From Bettongia penicillata ogilbyi (Eukaryota > Chordata > Mammalia > Diprotodontia > Potoroidae), in contig JAJHZJ010000311.1 in assembly GCA_023548195.1 (NCBI GenBank), forward strand, positions 9,186,825-9,250,824: DNA of 64,000 nucleotides, given 5' to 3'. Each line of letters starts with the position of its first letter. Within the stretch, counting starts at the first letter, position 1. The translations under genes were made by a program, and so were the position numbers. Below are positions 23,036-34,897 of the stretch, piece after piece. The notes under the pieces were generated by a model. The model did no database searches. It worked only from the letters and a program-made list of their open reading frames with translations, and had not been told where the DNA came from.

Positions 23036-23262
23036 CTTTTTTTTTTAAATAGAACTTTATTTTTTCTATAATACTTGTAAAGTTAGTTTTCCACATTCAT
23101 TTTTAATAAGATTTTGAGTTTCAAATTTTGTAACCTACCTTCTCTCCCATTCCCTCTCCCCAACACAGCAAGCAATCTGATATAGGTTATATATGTGCAG
23201 TCATATAAATACATTTCCACATTAGTTATGTTGTGAAAGAAGGAACAGAACTGAAGGGGAAA

Positions 23263-23332
23263 GCCACACACACACACACACACAGACACAGACACACACA
23301 TACACACACATACAGACACACACACGCACAAA
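23263..23332. repeat. (CA)n microsatellite in L1 3' UTR
   Basis: A CA-rich run with interspersed GACA and TACA units, lying where the L1 3' UTR normally has a T/G-rich tract. It causes Val/Cys-rich artefact frames. Confidence 0.9.
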
Positions 23333-24392
23333 AAGTGAAAATAGTATACTTCGATTTGCATTCAGACTCCATAGCTCTTTCTCTGGAAGTGGATAGCATT
23401 TTCTGCCACAAGGCTTTTGGAATGGTCTTGGATTATTATTGTATTGCTGAAAGCAAAATTGATCATTGCACAATATTACTATTACTATAGAATGTTAATC
23501 TTGTTTTGCTCACTTCACCCTTCATTATTTTATGTCTTTCCTTTTTTTTTTTCTGAAATCCTCCTGCTAATCATTTTGTATAGCACAATAGTATTCTATT
23601 ATATTCATGTGCTACAACTTGTTCAACCATTCCCCAACTGATGGGGAATTGCTCTCCAGAATGTTTGGATCAGTTCACAACTCTACCAACAATGCACTGG
23701 TGTCCCAATTTTTTCCACGTCTCCAATATTTATCCTTTCCTGTCATATTAGCCAATCTTATAGGTGTAGTGTGGTACCTCGGAGTTGTTTTAATTTTCAT
23801 TTTTCTAATCAACAGAGATTTAGAATATTTTTCATATGATTATAGATAGCTTAATTTCTTTATCTGAAAATTTCCTGTTCATCTCTCAATGGTGGGAGGA
23901 TGACTTGTATTGTTATAAATTTGACTCAGTTCTTAACATATTTGAGAAATGAGACCTTTATCAGAAACACTGGCTGAATATATTATTTCCCAGATTTCTG
24001 CTTCCCTTCTAACCTTGGTTGCATTGCCTTTGTTGGTGCAAAACTTTTTAATTTTATGCAATCCAAATTATTCATTTTGTATGTCAGTGTTCTCTTTCTC
24101 TAGTTTGATCAGAAATTCTTCCCATCTCCATAGATCTGACAGTTAAACTATTCCTTGCTCTCCTAATTTGTTTATGGTATCACACTTTATCTATAAATCA
24201 TGTACCCATTTTGACCTTATCTTGGCATATAGTATAAGATGCTGGTCTACATCTGGTTTCTGCCCTACTAATTTCCAGTTTTCCTGGCAGTTTTTGTCAA
24301 ATAGTGAGTTCTTATCCCAGAAGTTAGAGTCTTTGGATATATCAAACACTAGATTACTATAATCATTTGCTACTTTCTTTGCATTTTTTAGA

Positions 24393-24656
24393 TTACCTTT
24401 TTTTGCATTTTTTCATTAATTCATTAATTTTTATTTTTAGCATATTAGCTTGACCTACCCATGAGAAATTGGCATTTTTCCAGTTGTTTAGATCTGACTT
24501 TATTTGATTGAAAAGTGTTTTGTAATTTTGTTCATATAGTTTCTGGGTTTGTATTGTCAGATAGACTCCCAAATATTTTATATTGCCTATAGCTGTTTTA
24601 AATGAATTTTCTCTTTCTAGCTCTTCTTGCTGAGCTTTGTTGGTAGTATATAGCAA
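24393..24656 (-). pseudogene. L1 ORF2 fragment after the RT palm
   Basis: An 87-codon frame with IKYLGVYLT, YKTLFNQIKSDLNNWKN and WVGQANMLKI, the conserved L1 ORF2p block that follows the RT palm (KYLGI ... W ... GR.N..KM in the family). The intact protein nicks DNA and reverse-transcribes L1 RNA; this copy is dead. Confidence 0.85.
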
Positions 24657-25244
24657 TGTTGATTATTTATGTGGGTTTGTTTTATATCCTGCCACTTTGC
24701 TAAAGTTGTTAATTGTTTCAATATCAATCTTATTTGATTCTTTAGGATTCTCTAAATACGTCATCATATCATTTTCAAAGAGTGATATTCATGTCTCCTT
24801 ATTGTCTGTTCTGATTCCTTCCACTTCTTTTTCTTCCCATGCTACTAAAGTTAACGTTTCCAGTATAATACTGAATAACAGTGGTGATAATGGGCATCCA
24901 TATTTCAACCTTGATCTTATTGGGAATGCTTCTAGCTTATCCCTGGGTTACAGATAACGCTTGCTGAGGGTTTTAGATAGATACTACTTATCATTTTAAG
25001 GAAAGTTCCATTTATTCTTATACTTTCTAGTGATTTAATAGGAATGGGTGCTGTGTTTTGTCAAAAGTATTTTTCTGTATTGAGATAATTATATGATTTC
25101 TGTTTGGTTTGTTATTGATATGGTAAATTATGCTGATAGTTTCCTATTTTAGAACCAGCCATGCATTCATGGTATAAATCCCACCTGCTCAAAGTGTGCT
25201 ATTCTGGTGATAAATTGCTGTAATCTCTTTGCTAATTTCTAATT

Positions 25245-25385
25245 TTAAATTTTTGCATTAATACTTCTTAGGGAAATTTGTCTATAATTTTTTTTCTCTG
25301 TTTTAGCCCTTAATGGTTTAGGTATCAGTTTCATATTTGTATCATAAAAAAAAAAAATTGGTAGAACTCCTTCACCTATTTTTCC
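25245..25385 (-). pseudogene. L1 ORF2 RT N-terminal fragment
   Basis: The frame contains MKLIPKP and [14 protein letters not shown], corresponding to the L1 RT signature LIPKP...NYRPISL. L1 homology ends just right of this, near 25390, marking the 5' truncation point. Confidence 0.85.
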
Positions 25386-25419
25386 AAACATTAGTGACAA
25401 ACATTGAATGACATTCCAA

Positions 25420-27330
25420 ACATTGGTGACAAGCACAAGGATCAAGCAATGCTCACATCCTTCTTTCTCTCCCTTTACTATACTTGGCCTTTTGTACTTT
25501 TCATGTGGCATAATTTACTTTATCCACCCCTCCTCCCCTTTCCTCTTCTACTGATACATCTCATTTTTCCCTCTTTAATTTTTTTTTGTATATCATCACA
25601 TCAAAGTCAACTTATACCCACACCCTCTGTCTAAGTATACCCTTTCTGACTGCTCTAACAGAGATAAGGGTCTCAAGAGTCAAAAGTATCATCTTTCCAT
25701 GTAGGTACGTAAACAATTTAGCTTTATTGAATAAAGTATTCTTTTTTTCTTTCCTGCTTACCTTTTTTATGTTTCTCTTAAGTCTTATAGTTGAAGATTA
25801 AATTTTCTGTTCTGCTCTGGTCTCTTCTTCAGGAAAGTTTGAAAGTACCCAAATTAATTGAATGTCCATCTTTTCCCCTGGAAGATTATGCTCAGTTTTG
25901 TGGGGCAGTTGATATTTGATTGTAATTCAAATTGTTTTACCTTCCAAAATATTGATAATATTGATATTCTAAGCCTTCCAGCCTGTTAATGTAGAAGCTG
26001 CTGTGCAATCTTGACAGTGGCTCCTTATTACTTGAATTGTTTCTTTCTATCTGGATGAAGTATTTTCCCCTTGATCTGATAATTCTGGAATTTGGCTACC
26101 ATATTCCTTGGATTTTTCATTTTAGAATCTCTTTCAGGAGTTGGTTGGTGGATTCTTTCAATGACTCTTTTACCCTCTAATTCTAGAATATCAGGATGAT
26201 TATCCTTTTTTTCTTGAATGATGTGACCCAGGCTCATTTTTTTTCTCCTTCTCATGGCTTTCAGTTAGTCCAATAATTCTTAAATTGTTTCTCCTGGATC
26301 TTTTTTCCAGGTCAGATGTTTTACCAAAGATGCATTTTTCTTTTTCTTCTTTTTTCTCATTATTTTCATTTTGTTTGATTGATTCTTGATGTGTCATAGA
26401 GTTCTTAGTTTCCACTTACTCAATTCTGATTTTTAAGTAATTACTTTCTTCATTTAGCTTTTGTACTTCCTTTTCTGTTTGTCCAATTTCCACTTTTAAA
26501 GGAGTTATTTTCTTCGGTGAATTTTCCCCCCTTTGGCCAATTTTGTTTTTTAAGGAGTTGTTTTCTTTGGTCAGTTTTGGTACTTTCTTTTCCAAATTGT
26601 TGTCTCTTTTGTTTTCATAATTCTCTTGCATATCTCTCATTTCTTTCCCCAGTTTTCCTTCTACCTCTATAATTTGTTTTTTAGATTCTTTTTGAGCTCT
26701 TCCAGAAGGATATTTTGAGCTTGAGATCAATTCATATTCCCTTTTGAGGCTTCACATGTGGGCTTCACATTTTAACCTTGTTCTCCTTTTATGGATTTGT
26801 GTTCAGATTTTCCTTGTAACCATAATGGCTTTCTGTGGTCAGGACTTTTTCTCTTTTTGCTTATTTTTTTTAAAGTTGAGCTCTGCCCCTGGTGCACAGG
26901 AGACACTGTCCCAAGCTTCTTGCACAAGGACCAGGGTCCTGGTCACTAGCCTTCTCCTCCAGGGCTTCTGGGGCTCATTGCTTTAGGGCGGCCCACCATA
27001 GCTGTGTCAATTGTGGCCTAGGTTTCAGGGTTGGCAGTTTGCCTTCTGTGTTGGTGAGGCCAGCCTCACAGCTGGCCTGCTATGCCACTGATACTGAGCC
27101 AGGACTGCAGGGCCTCTGTTGTTGATTGGTGCTATTGCTAAGAGCCTCCTGCTAACTTGCTCAGACACTGTCTATGCTGGGCTACGATCCCTTTTTATTA
27201 AAGTGAGCCAGGCCTTTTCTGAAGTCCTTCTACGTTATCTTGGGCTGGACAAATGTTTCACTCTGTCTTTGCACGTTCTGTTGTTCCAGATTTCTTCTAG
27301 AGACTTGATTTAACACTGTCATGACTCCTC
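25420..27330 (-). mobile_element. HAL1-type element, antisense
   Basis: On the minus strand: 5' UTR (27330-26745), ORF1 (26730-26028 in three shifted frames), then an ORF2-less 3' UTR (about 25790-25420) with 'ttgactttgatgtgatgata', as in the HAL1-type copy at 11252. The adjoining L1 is joined at its 5' truncation point to this element's 3' side, so the two may be an insertion of one beside or into the other. Confidence 0.75.
26028..26730 (-). pseudogene. HAL1/L1 ORF1 protein remnant, frameshifted
   Basis: Three consecutive minus-strand frames cover ORF1p domains in order: coiled coil (26730-26416, heptad-like Leu/Ile spacing with Lys/Glu), RNA-recognition region (26415-26200, containing NNLRIIGLTES), and C-terminal domain (26255-26028, containing ERIHQPTPERDSK and AKFQNYQIKGKIL). 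Two frameshifts (near 26416 and 26230-26255) separate them. Best-preserved ORF1 of the window. Confidence 0.8.
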
Positions 27331-27384
27331 AGGCAGTCTTAACATTTCAACCAACATACTTTCCCCCAAACTGATAAGACAGCA

Positions 27385-27590
27385 AGATTGTAGACCTAAA
27401 TATGGAAGGGACATCAGAGGCCATGCAGTCCAATCATTTCATTTTAGGGGGTGAAAAACCTGAGACTCAGGGTGGCTCTGAGACTCAATCAATTTCTCAT
27501 AAGCAGAGAACATCAGAGGCAGTTTATAAACTTAGATTTCCTGAGGTAAAAGCTGTTCCTGTTTCCACTATGCCCTATTGCTTCCTTGCT
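27385..27590 (-). mobile_element. THER/MIR-type SINE, antisense
   Basis: 'ggaagggacatcagaggcca' then 'tgcagtccaatcatttcatt' is the reverse-complemented tail wording of the THER/MIR group; the head lies to the right and is degenerate. Confidence 0.7.
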
Positions 27591-27924
27591 TTTGTGAGTT
27601 TTACTTTTTGCTTTTAAATCTGGGAGTGGGGGGATCTAGCAATGTTATAATTGAAGAAGCGGTTGAAGAGATAACTAGAGGAAAGAACATACTTTAGCAG
27701 ACTAACTTGTTCAGCTACAGAGATTCCTAAATGGCAATTCACTTCTAATTATTCTTAGATAATTATGAAGTAGAATAATAAATGTTGTAAGAATATTTTA
27801 ATGTTCCCCATTAAAAGTCACTTAATAGACTCATTTACTCCTGGCACAGTATATGTGCTCTTGCTTTCCTCTGCGCTTGTTTGGCTGTTCTGTGTTGAAA
27901 GAATACCAAATTTCAAAGTGAAAT

Positions 27925-28500
27925 GAAAAACATGTTGTGTAACCAATCAAAAAATATTTTGAGTATTTATAATATTCAAAGAAGGCACTGGGATAAGGGC
28001 TGAGTGAAATAGAAAGATATACATCGCATGGTTGGTCAAGACTTTCACATTAAGTTAAAGGTAGGTGCAAGGTGACTGTTGGAGACAATAAGGGTTATTA
28101 ATAGCTTAGAAGAAAGAGGGACATTTACTCTATCTCAACTCATACTTCACAGAAAAAAGTAGTGTTTGAATTGGATTTTGAAAGAGGAAGATGTTTAATA
28201 TAGCCTGGATAGAGAGGAAGGATCCTCTAGGAAGAGATAACTAGGAACAAGAGCACAGAGGTAGGAAAGAATAGGATTTGTAGTATTGGGGAGAGAAATG
28301 ATCACTTTGGCTGGATTAGAATTTAGAACAATATTAGGAGATAAGATTGAAAAAGAAGATAAATTATACTCAGTTTTATAGAGTTTTTAATACCAAGCTA
28401 AGCACTAAGGATGTCTTATCTTGTAGACTGTGGGAAATTGGGGGAGGGGATGACATGATCAAAACAGTGTTTTAGGAGGATTAATCTGATAAGAGGATAT
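27925..28500 (-). mobile_element. L2 3' portion, antisense
   Basis: The plus strand starts with a degenerate 'caatcaaaaaatattttgag' and 'gaaggcactgggataagggc' (L2 terminus) and continues through 'gacatgatcaaaacagtgtt' and 'ttaggaggattaatctgata' of the L2 3' UTR, all reverse-complemented. About 575 bp, the longest antisense L2 in the window. Confidence 0.6.
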
Positions 28501-28504
28501 AAAA

Positions 28505-29150
28505 TGGATTAATAACCCCCCAGAGAAAAATGTAATTTTTTTCATGTTGTTTTCATGCTCAAAAATGACCAATAGAACTGCCTGAGACCAGCAGGTTTTG
28601 CCACAATTTTGTTTGTGACAGATGTGTCCAACTCTGTAAAGAGGGTTTTGAAACTCACATTGATGGTTTACGGTTTTTTATTTTACATTGGTGATGGATT
28701 GCTATAGATAAACTGAAAATGTGGTCCCTTAGGGTCCCTTTTTGTTTCCATGTGGAATATGCCTGGATCATTTTCTTATAACATGTGCTACATCCTGCTC
28801 ATAATGTTTTAGATTACCTTAACAACAAAAATCTTCTGAACCTTTGGTCGCTTTACTTTTGATGAGCTTATCTGTTTAGAGGGAAAACAATTCTTCACAA
28901 AACCTAGGTTTGGGCTTCTGGATCACTAGCACTGATGTTATTCCAGCCGTTTTATTGGAGATTCACATAGATTAGATAACATACCCATCATCTTATTGCT
29001 ACTAAGAGTCAGTCAGGATTCAAAAACAGATCATTTGGAAGTCTGACTTTCTATTAGGAATCTTTTATTAGTTTATTTTGGTGTTAGATATTATATTTTA
29101 ATAGCATCTTTGTATCTGCTTATCTCATATATGTATAGTACTGTCTTTTT
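28505..29150. other. Single-copy-looking sequence
   Basis: No recognised repeat or coding signal. Confidence 0.35.
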
Positions 29151-29154
29151 GTTC

Positions 29155-29326
29155 CCACTGCATCCAGGGCCATCTCCAGTCATCCTAATATATTTCCATC
29201 TATATATTTCTAATATATTTCTATCTATCTATCTGCATACACTGAGATAGAGATAGATCTATGTGTGTATGTGTGTATGTGTGTATATGTATGCACAATA
29301 TATATAGATATATATGCATATTTATA

Positions 29327-29364
<38 letters not shown>

Positions 29365-29515
29365 CTATATCCCACTGGCTCTGGAGGAGGAAGTGAGGCT
29401 GGTGACTGCACAGCCATCCCTCACTTAAAACCAATTCATTTGCATGTCATGGTATCACTTCCCTGATGCCATATTCGTCTTTGAGAACATAGGTCAAACA
29501 ACAACAGTGGTGTCT
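29155..29515 (+). mobile_element. Marsupial SINE 3' half split by a microsatellite
   Basis: 'ccatctccagtcatcctaat' (29170-29189) and 'ctggctctggaggaggaagt' with 'cagccatccctcacttaaaa' (29377-29430) are consecutive in the full SINE at 31437-31775. Here they are separated by about 190 bp of GTAT/TATA/CA repeats. Confidence 0.75.
29190..29370. repeat. Compound (GATA)(GTAT)(CA)n microsatellite
   Basis: A run of CTAT, GTGT, TATA and then (CA)16 or so, lying within a SINE. Confidence 0.9.
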
Positions 29516-29584
29516 TCATACTTGATTCGTGGGATCTTCAGCAAACAGTATTTTTAGCATTTGTCACAATATTTTAAGATATTT

Positions 29585-29725
29585 CCTTGGTGTCTATAAG
29601 CTCCTCAAGGTCAGAGAGAGTATCTTCCAGTTATCTGTATTCACTCACATTCCCCAGTGCCTAGAATAGGGCCACACATACAGCAAATGCTCAATTAATA
29701 TTTATTAAATGATTAAATGCATGAA
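29585..29725 (+). mobile_element. L2 3' end, sense
   Basis: 'ctataagctcctcaaggtca', 'ccccagtgcctagaataggg' and 'aatgctcaattaatatttat' are the L2 terminal motifs in order, ending with ATGA/ATTA units. Confidence 0.8.
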
Positions 29726-29969
29726 TGAATTGGTGCATATGAGAAGGTAGAAATTCTCATCACAAAGGAGTTACCACTAGACTAAATTACAGAGCTGATC
29801 TGACAGTTCTGCAATTTTATTTCTTCAAATGTTGGTGCATTTAAGATGATTTGAGGGAGAGGTGTAGACTGATGATTTCATTGTTCTAGTGCATGGAAGA
29901 ACCAGTAGAATAATCTCCCTCCACCTATCCAGATCAATTTGGCAACTTCTAGTCTTAGATAACAAAAAT

Positions 29970-30195
29970 ACAAATCATGATATAACAATAGCCCACATTT
30001 ATACAAAACTTTCAAGGATTTAAAATGCTTTACAAATATTATCTCATTTTATTCTTACAACTAACCTAGGAAATAGGTACTATTATCATCCTTATTTTAT
30101 AGACAAGAAAATGAGAAATACCAAGGAAAAATAACTTGCCCAGGGACTTCCTAATTCTATTGACAGTATTCCACACACTACACTGCTTTGACTTA
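29970..30195 (-). mobile_element. CORE-SINE, antisense
   Basis: 'atgctttacaaatattatct' followed by 'cttattttatagacaagaaa' and 'aataacttgcccagggactt' is the reverse complement of a MIR/MAR-type CORE-SINE including its LINE-derived tail. Confidence 0.8.
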
Positions 30196-30199
30196 TTTG

Positions 30200-30395
30200 G
30201 GATCATATATCAGACCTTAGAGGGACCCTCGAGGACTCTAATCCAATGTCATCATTTAACATATGAGGAAACTGGGGTTAGTAAAGGCTAAGTAAGTTTT
30301 CCAAAGTCACAAAGATATTATGTAGGAGAAGTGGGATTTGAATCCAGATCCTCTGACTAGGAATCTAGTGTAATCTCCACTGCACCATGAAGCCC
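30200..30395 (-). mobile_element. THER-type SINE, antisense
   Basis: 'gaggactctaatccaatgtc', 'catatgaggaaactggggtt' and 'gggatttgaatccagatcct' are in order, ending with the head complement 'ctccactgcaccatgaagcc'. Nearly full length and lying head-to-tail with the preceding SINE. Confidence 0.8.
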
Positions 30396-30684
30396 CATTT
30401 AAAATGATAATTCATATTAAAAATTGAAGTAATTACAGGAAATAATATGGCTCTTTCATCTCCCCTCTAGGACTTTTCTGGACTATTTTCCACTTTTTAA
30501 TACTTCTCTTTAAGATTAAATAGAGTGATAAAAGGAGGGGGCATTTAAAGATTGAAAATCTAACTATGTGTATACTTTTCAAAAGCTTGAGAGAAGAAAT
30601 GTTTGAATTCCATGTGTACAATGAAATTTTAACTGTCTTTGGTTTTCATATAGAGACGTTGCTCCCTTAAAAATCGCAATTGTG

Positions 30685-30870
30685 GATACTACTTATATAA
30701 TACTTGCATGTCTATTCTCAGTTCGTCCTCATAACAAACTTTTAAGGTGTTTTCTTATGGCAGATGTTAGGATAGTCATTTGACAGATGAGTAAGATTCA
30801 AAATACTTAAATGACTTGTCCAAGGTCACGTAAGCAAGCATTTATATAAATGGGATTAAAATGTCTGTTT
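30685..30870 (-). mobile_element. CORE-SINE, antisense, partial
   Basis: 'cagttcgtcctcataacaaa' and 'gacttgtccaaggtcacgta' are reverse-complemented CORE-SINE motifs. Head missing or decayed. Confidence 0.65.
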
Positions 30871-30954
30871 CAAAAACAAACATATTCAACATTAAGAGGA
30901 AGCACTTGTACTGAAACTAGATTATTTTTAGAATTATTTTTTTTAAGACATATT

Positions 30955-31075
30955 TTTTAAGCTCTTTACTACAGGTCAAATTCTGTGCTAGGCTCAGTAT
31001 GATTTTTTTAAAAAGTTCATCTAGCTTCATGGAGCTTACAATCGATATACAGTCAAAGTATGTTCCAAATACTTC
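30955..31075 (-). mobile_element. L2 3' end, antisense
   Basis: 'aaattctgtgctaggctcag' and 'catggagcttacaatcgata' are the reverse-complemented L2 terminus. Confidence 0.6.
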
Positions 31076-31436
31076 ACACACAGAGAATTGTGTGTATGTG
31101 TGATTACATGTTTATGCATATATACATCAATACATTAAACCAAATACATAAAGCTATATGTAATTTAAAAATTAAATCAGAGCACTATGTACTTTGATGT
31201 GCCAAAAAAATTCAATTATTGTGGTAATTAATAGTTTACTCAAGAGATCAGCTTTGCAATCATTGTTCCACTATTCTTACCTGATCTCCAACAAATCATG
31301 TAACTTTTCTGGGTCCCAGGTTTCTTCCTGGAGAATAATACCTTTCCTATCCTTCATCAAATGATTATTATAAGATAATTCTTTTGTACTTTTTGGAGGC
31401 ATGATCAATATGGAAATTCTCTCCACCACTGCCAGT

Positions 31437-31775
31437 GAAGATTGGGGCAGCTAGGTGGTGCAGTGGATAGAGCACCAGTGCAGGAGTCAGGAAGACCTGA
31501 GTTCCAATCTCACCTCAGACACTTGACACTCACTAGCTGTGTGACCTTGGGCAAGTCACTTAACCTCAATTGCCTCATCCGAGGTCATCTCCAGTCATAC
31601 TGCTGCATATCTGGTCCCTGGTCCCAGATGGCTCAGGAGGAGAAAGTGAGACTGGTGACCATGCACAGCCCTCCCTCACTCAAAACAAAGCCAAGTGCAA
31701 GTCATGTCATTATTTCTCCGATGGCAGGGTCTTCTTCGGCAATGAAGGATGAACACACACACACACACACACATG
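31437..31775 (+). mobile_element. Full-length marsupial tRNA-headed SINE
   Basis: The best-preserved SINE here. The tRNA-like head 'ggggcagctaggtggtgcag' carries an A-box-like 'tggtgcagtggatag'; a B-box-like 'gagttccaatctc' follows at about 31500. The CORE region 'ctagctgtgtgaccttgggc' is intact, and the 3' half runs from 'ccgaggtcatctccagtcat' to 'ggcaatgaaggatgaacaca', ending in (CA)n at 31753-31774. Such SINEs are transcribed by RNA polymerase III and mobilised by LINE machinery. Low divergence suggests a late insertion. A 175-codon frame across it is an artefact. Confidence 0.9.
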
Positions 31776-32099
31776 CCACTGCAGATTGTAGCACATACAA
31801 ACCTCATGTTTTGTGCTTCATACCCCAAACTTTTCCTAAGTACTCTGGAGAAGAACCACCCAACCCTCCGGAAGCTTTCCCTGGGCTCTTTCAATATTCT
31901 GAGCAGTATTCATTTTGTCCACCTATGATCTTCAGTCTCATTATAGGAATGATGCATTGCCTTTTCTAGACATATGCATGTAATTCATATGTTTAAATTC
32001 ATATGAGATAATATATGCAAATGTTACTAAAATAGAAATTGCTATACTGAAGAATGACGCTAGGCAAGGCAACATCCAAAGTACAAAAAAATCTTCAAA

Positions 32100-32290
32100 G
32101 AAAAGACGATGGGATGTAAATCTTTCTCTGACTTTTACTTACACAGTGTGATCATGGACAAATGATTTTTCTTTGGGTCTTGGTTTCCTAATTTATAAAA
32201 TGATGATGATAATTACAATAATATTTAATAATAATAACATGATCTCCCTTGCTATACAAAAGTGCTTTACAAACCTAAAAGTTCAATCTG
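32100..32290 (+). mobile_element. CORE-SINE, sense, diverged
   Basis: 'acacagtgtgatcatggaca' and 'cctaatttataaaatgatga' are CORE and tail; 'aaaagtgctttacaaaccta' is the LINE-like end. Confidence 0.65.
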
Positions 32291-32419
32291 AAAAGGAGTT
32301 TTGATTACTTTAATAAATATGAAGCGAAACAGAGTCTGAAGATATGTATACGCAATAACTATGACGATAGAAGAAAGGGAAAAATACGTGAACAAATTTT
32401 TCAATTAAGTTAAGTATAG

Positions 32420-32605
32420 TATAGAGACAGAGAGCTGGAGGAGATCTTAAAAGGTCAACTAGTCTATCCCTCTCATTTTTCAGAAGAAAAATCAAACACA
32501 AAGACAAATTAAGTGAGTTGGCCAAGTTCATACAGGTATTAAGGGAGAGGAACCCTGCAGGAATCAAATTCACTTCTCTGGCTTCAAGCCCAGTACTCTT
32601 TTTCC
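32420..32605 (-). mobile_element. THER-type SINE, antisense
   Basis: 'gagctggaggagatcttaaa', 'actagtctatccctctcatt' and 'gttggccaagttcatacagg' are in reverse-complement order, with head remnant 'cccagtactctttttcc'. Confidence 0.75.
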
Positions 32606-32609
32606 TAAA

Positions 32610-34725
32610 CTCATTATCTTACCCTCGTATACAGGTCCTACTGGGTTTTTAAACACTATTCCAGGAGAACACTGGCAAGGCTTATCAGACTAGAAAGAAT
32701 GAGAACACAAATGTGGATGGAATAAATGTTGACCATGTCTGTTCTCTGAGGGCTAGCCTATCTTAGGAGAGGGTCATCACTAGAAGGCTGGCCACAGATA
32801 CACATGAAAACCAATCTCCTCAGGCATGGAAGAAATGAAATTTGTAATGATGAAGAGAGTATTCACACTGATAAAATCACATACCTTCTGAAATATTGAA
32901 ACATATGGCTCTTTTATATTTAAGATAAACACTAATTTTCATTCATTATTTTCTTTGAAGACTAGATTATTTATATAAGTAGAGACTTAAATAAAATCGG
33001 GAGCTTAAAGCTTAATTTTCATTTTCTAAAAGAAAAAGTGCCTCCCTTTTAATCTTCCAGAGGAAATTGCTGCTATCCTATAGAATTTGTAAGTCTTTTA
33101 AAATATATTAAAATCTCACAATTTCTGTGATCCCTATTTTTTATACAGAAATTATGAAAATGCTAATGTTTTGATAAATATTAGATTTTGACTTTCTCTT
33201 TGTAATGAGTCTTTTTTCTCCTCCCTTAAACCAAATAAAATAACCTTTATTAAGGGCACAGGAATTAGAACAATAAAGTCACTTTAGGTTTGGTTCTAAG
33301 GGTTCTAAGGTTCTAAGATTCTGCACCTTTTGTAAACTAAACCAAATGAAATGTTCCTAATCATTGACTTGTGAAGATAGGCAGACAACTAGACCCAAGA
33401 AAGTCAATTTTCAAAAATCTAGAATTGTGTCCAGTAAAGCAAGGTGAATATTGAATCAGGAGTGGAACTGGGGAGGTTTTTTCAATTTCTTGACATTTTG
33501 ATTAAAAAAAAAATTATTCAGGGAGGAACATGGAGGTAATTAAGACCTTTGAAATTATAATATTCCAAGATGTCATGGATTGTCAAAAGTAGCATAAATG
33601 TGTATGGTGAGGGACTTCTTAAAGGAAAATTTCCTTTATCCCTCAAAAGAAAGCTTTCAGTTTCAGAGAGGAAGTCCAAGGCTGAGTCTCACAAGATGAC
33701 ATGGCCTTTCCTTGAGCCAGTAGAACTTAATGAAGTAGAACATTGTTTTATCAAGGAAAAAATTGATCCCTTCCTGGAGAAAGTGTGGAACCAAAGCAGT
33801 AATAAAGGATGTCTCTTTTCTCTAAAACTTTCCCTCCAAATTTTCCACTTAGAGGCAAAGAACCTCAAGTCATCATTCTCTCCACCAAATGAGGGGCTAT
33901 CCCTAAGCAACAAGTGGAAATAACCTCAGGTCTTAAGCTTGGATTATAAAAAGAATTCAAGGAAGAGTTCAATATCTGTGTGGGCCTGGATCATCATCAT
34001 CTACTTCAATCAAAGCAAGATATCACAATATATTGAAAGCAGAAATGGATATGAGAATCCAGCTGTCTTCTATTAAGCCAGACAGTAAAGAGATTTGGAA
34101 AAATATATTTAAACATTGCCACTCTTTTCACTGAAATGTTTTTAATATGGTTATTCTTCATAAAAATGTCTTCTTTGTGTTAACATTTAATGGGTTTGTT
34201 ATTGTTATGTTTAAATGAGTCAATAAATAAAAGTGTAAAAAATTTATCAGTTTTAATACCTAATATGGTAAATAGATACATATAATCCACACAAACAAAA
34301 GCTCTCTGCAGTCCCCAAAACATTTCAAGAATATTTAGGGATCTGAAATTTTAAAAAATGAAAATTAGTCATGTACACTATCCAAGTCTTTTTTTTTTTT
34401 AACAGTTTACAATATCACTTCTTCTGATTTTTTTTGTTGAATTCAGAACTAGATGTTGGGATTATTGTTTCTTTCTATATCCTATGTCATTTATTGCTAC
34501 CTCCAAAAAGTTCCAATATATTAACATAATTTTTAAAAATGTTTAAAGGCATATAGCAGTACACAATCATTTCTTAGAAGCCTTGTTGAACAATATTAAG
34601 AAAATTATTGTAAATACTTGGAACACCATATATTTATAAACCTCACAGCATTAAATTATGCTGATATTTGTTCCTGCAAACTATAGAATTTTGCAAAAGT
34701 GTGTAAAACTGAAAATGTAGGAAAG
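32610..34725. other. Long single-copy-looking stretch
   Basis: No repeat recognised over about 2.1 kb. A 117-codon plus-strand frame (33570-33923) starts in a good initiation context (gtcATGg) but has no domain, splice context or repeat origin I recognise, and the opposite strand is also open over 74 codons. I treat it as an unsupported open frame. Confidence 0.35.
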
Positions 34726-34732
34726 TCAGACA

Positions 34733-34897
34733 AATTTAAGGAAGGAAAGAAGGAAAGAAGAAAAGGAAGGAAGGAAAGAAGGAAGGAAGGAAGGAAGGAA
34801 GGAAGGAAGGAAGGAAGGAAGGAAGGAAGGAAGGAAGGAAGGAAGGAAGGAAGGAGGGAAGGTGGGAAGGAAGGAAAGAAGGAGGGAAGGAAGGAAG
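34733..34897. repeat. (GGAA)n microsatellite, left part
   Basis: A polypurine GGAA/GAAA tract, nearly pure from 34772 to 34855. It runs straight into the LTR start at 34898; the same motif resumes at 37010, right after the LTR end. Confidence 0.95.

Larger units (their letters stand above)
23041..25390 (-). mobile_element. 5'-truncated L1, antisense, ORF2 RT to 3' end
   Basis: The 3' end is a T tract at 23039-23047, so the element runs leftwards. The 3' UTR (23041-23470) contains a (CA)n expansion. The ORF2 C-terminal region follows (23470-24390), then RT-region frames at 24393-24656 and 25245-25385. Endonuclease and the first part of RT are missing. Multiple stops and frameshifts. The C-terminal part parallels 45300-46330 on the other strand. 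Confidence 0.85.

Noticed and set aside
31437..31520. tRNA gene because of A- and B-box-like sequence
   Set aside because: Followed by CORE and LINE-type tail, so a SINE head; no cloverleaf can be drawn.
31442..31969. 175-codon plus-strand frame, longest in the window
   Set aside because: Begins in the tRNA-like head of a SINE and runs through its (CA)n tail; an artefact of the SINE.
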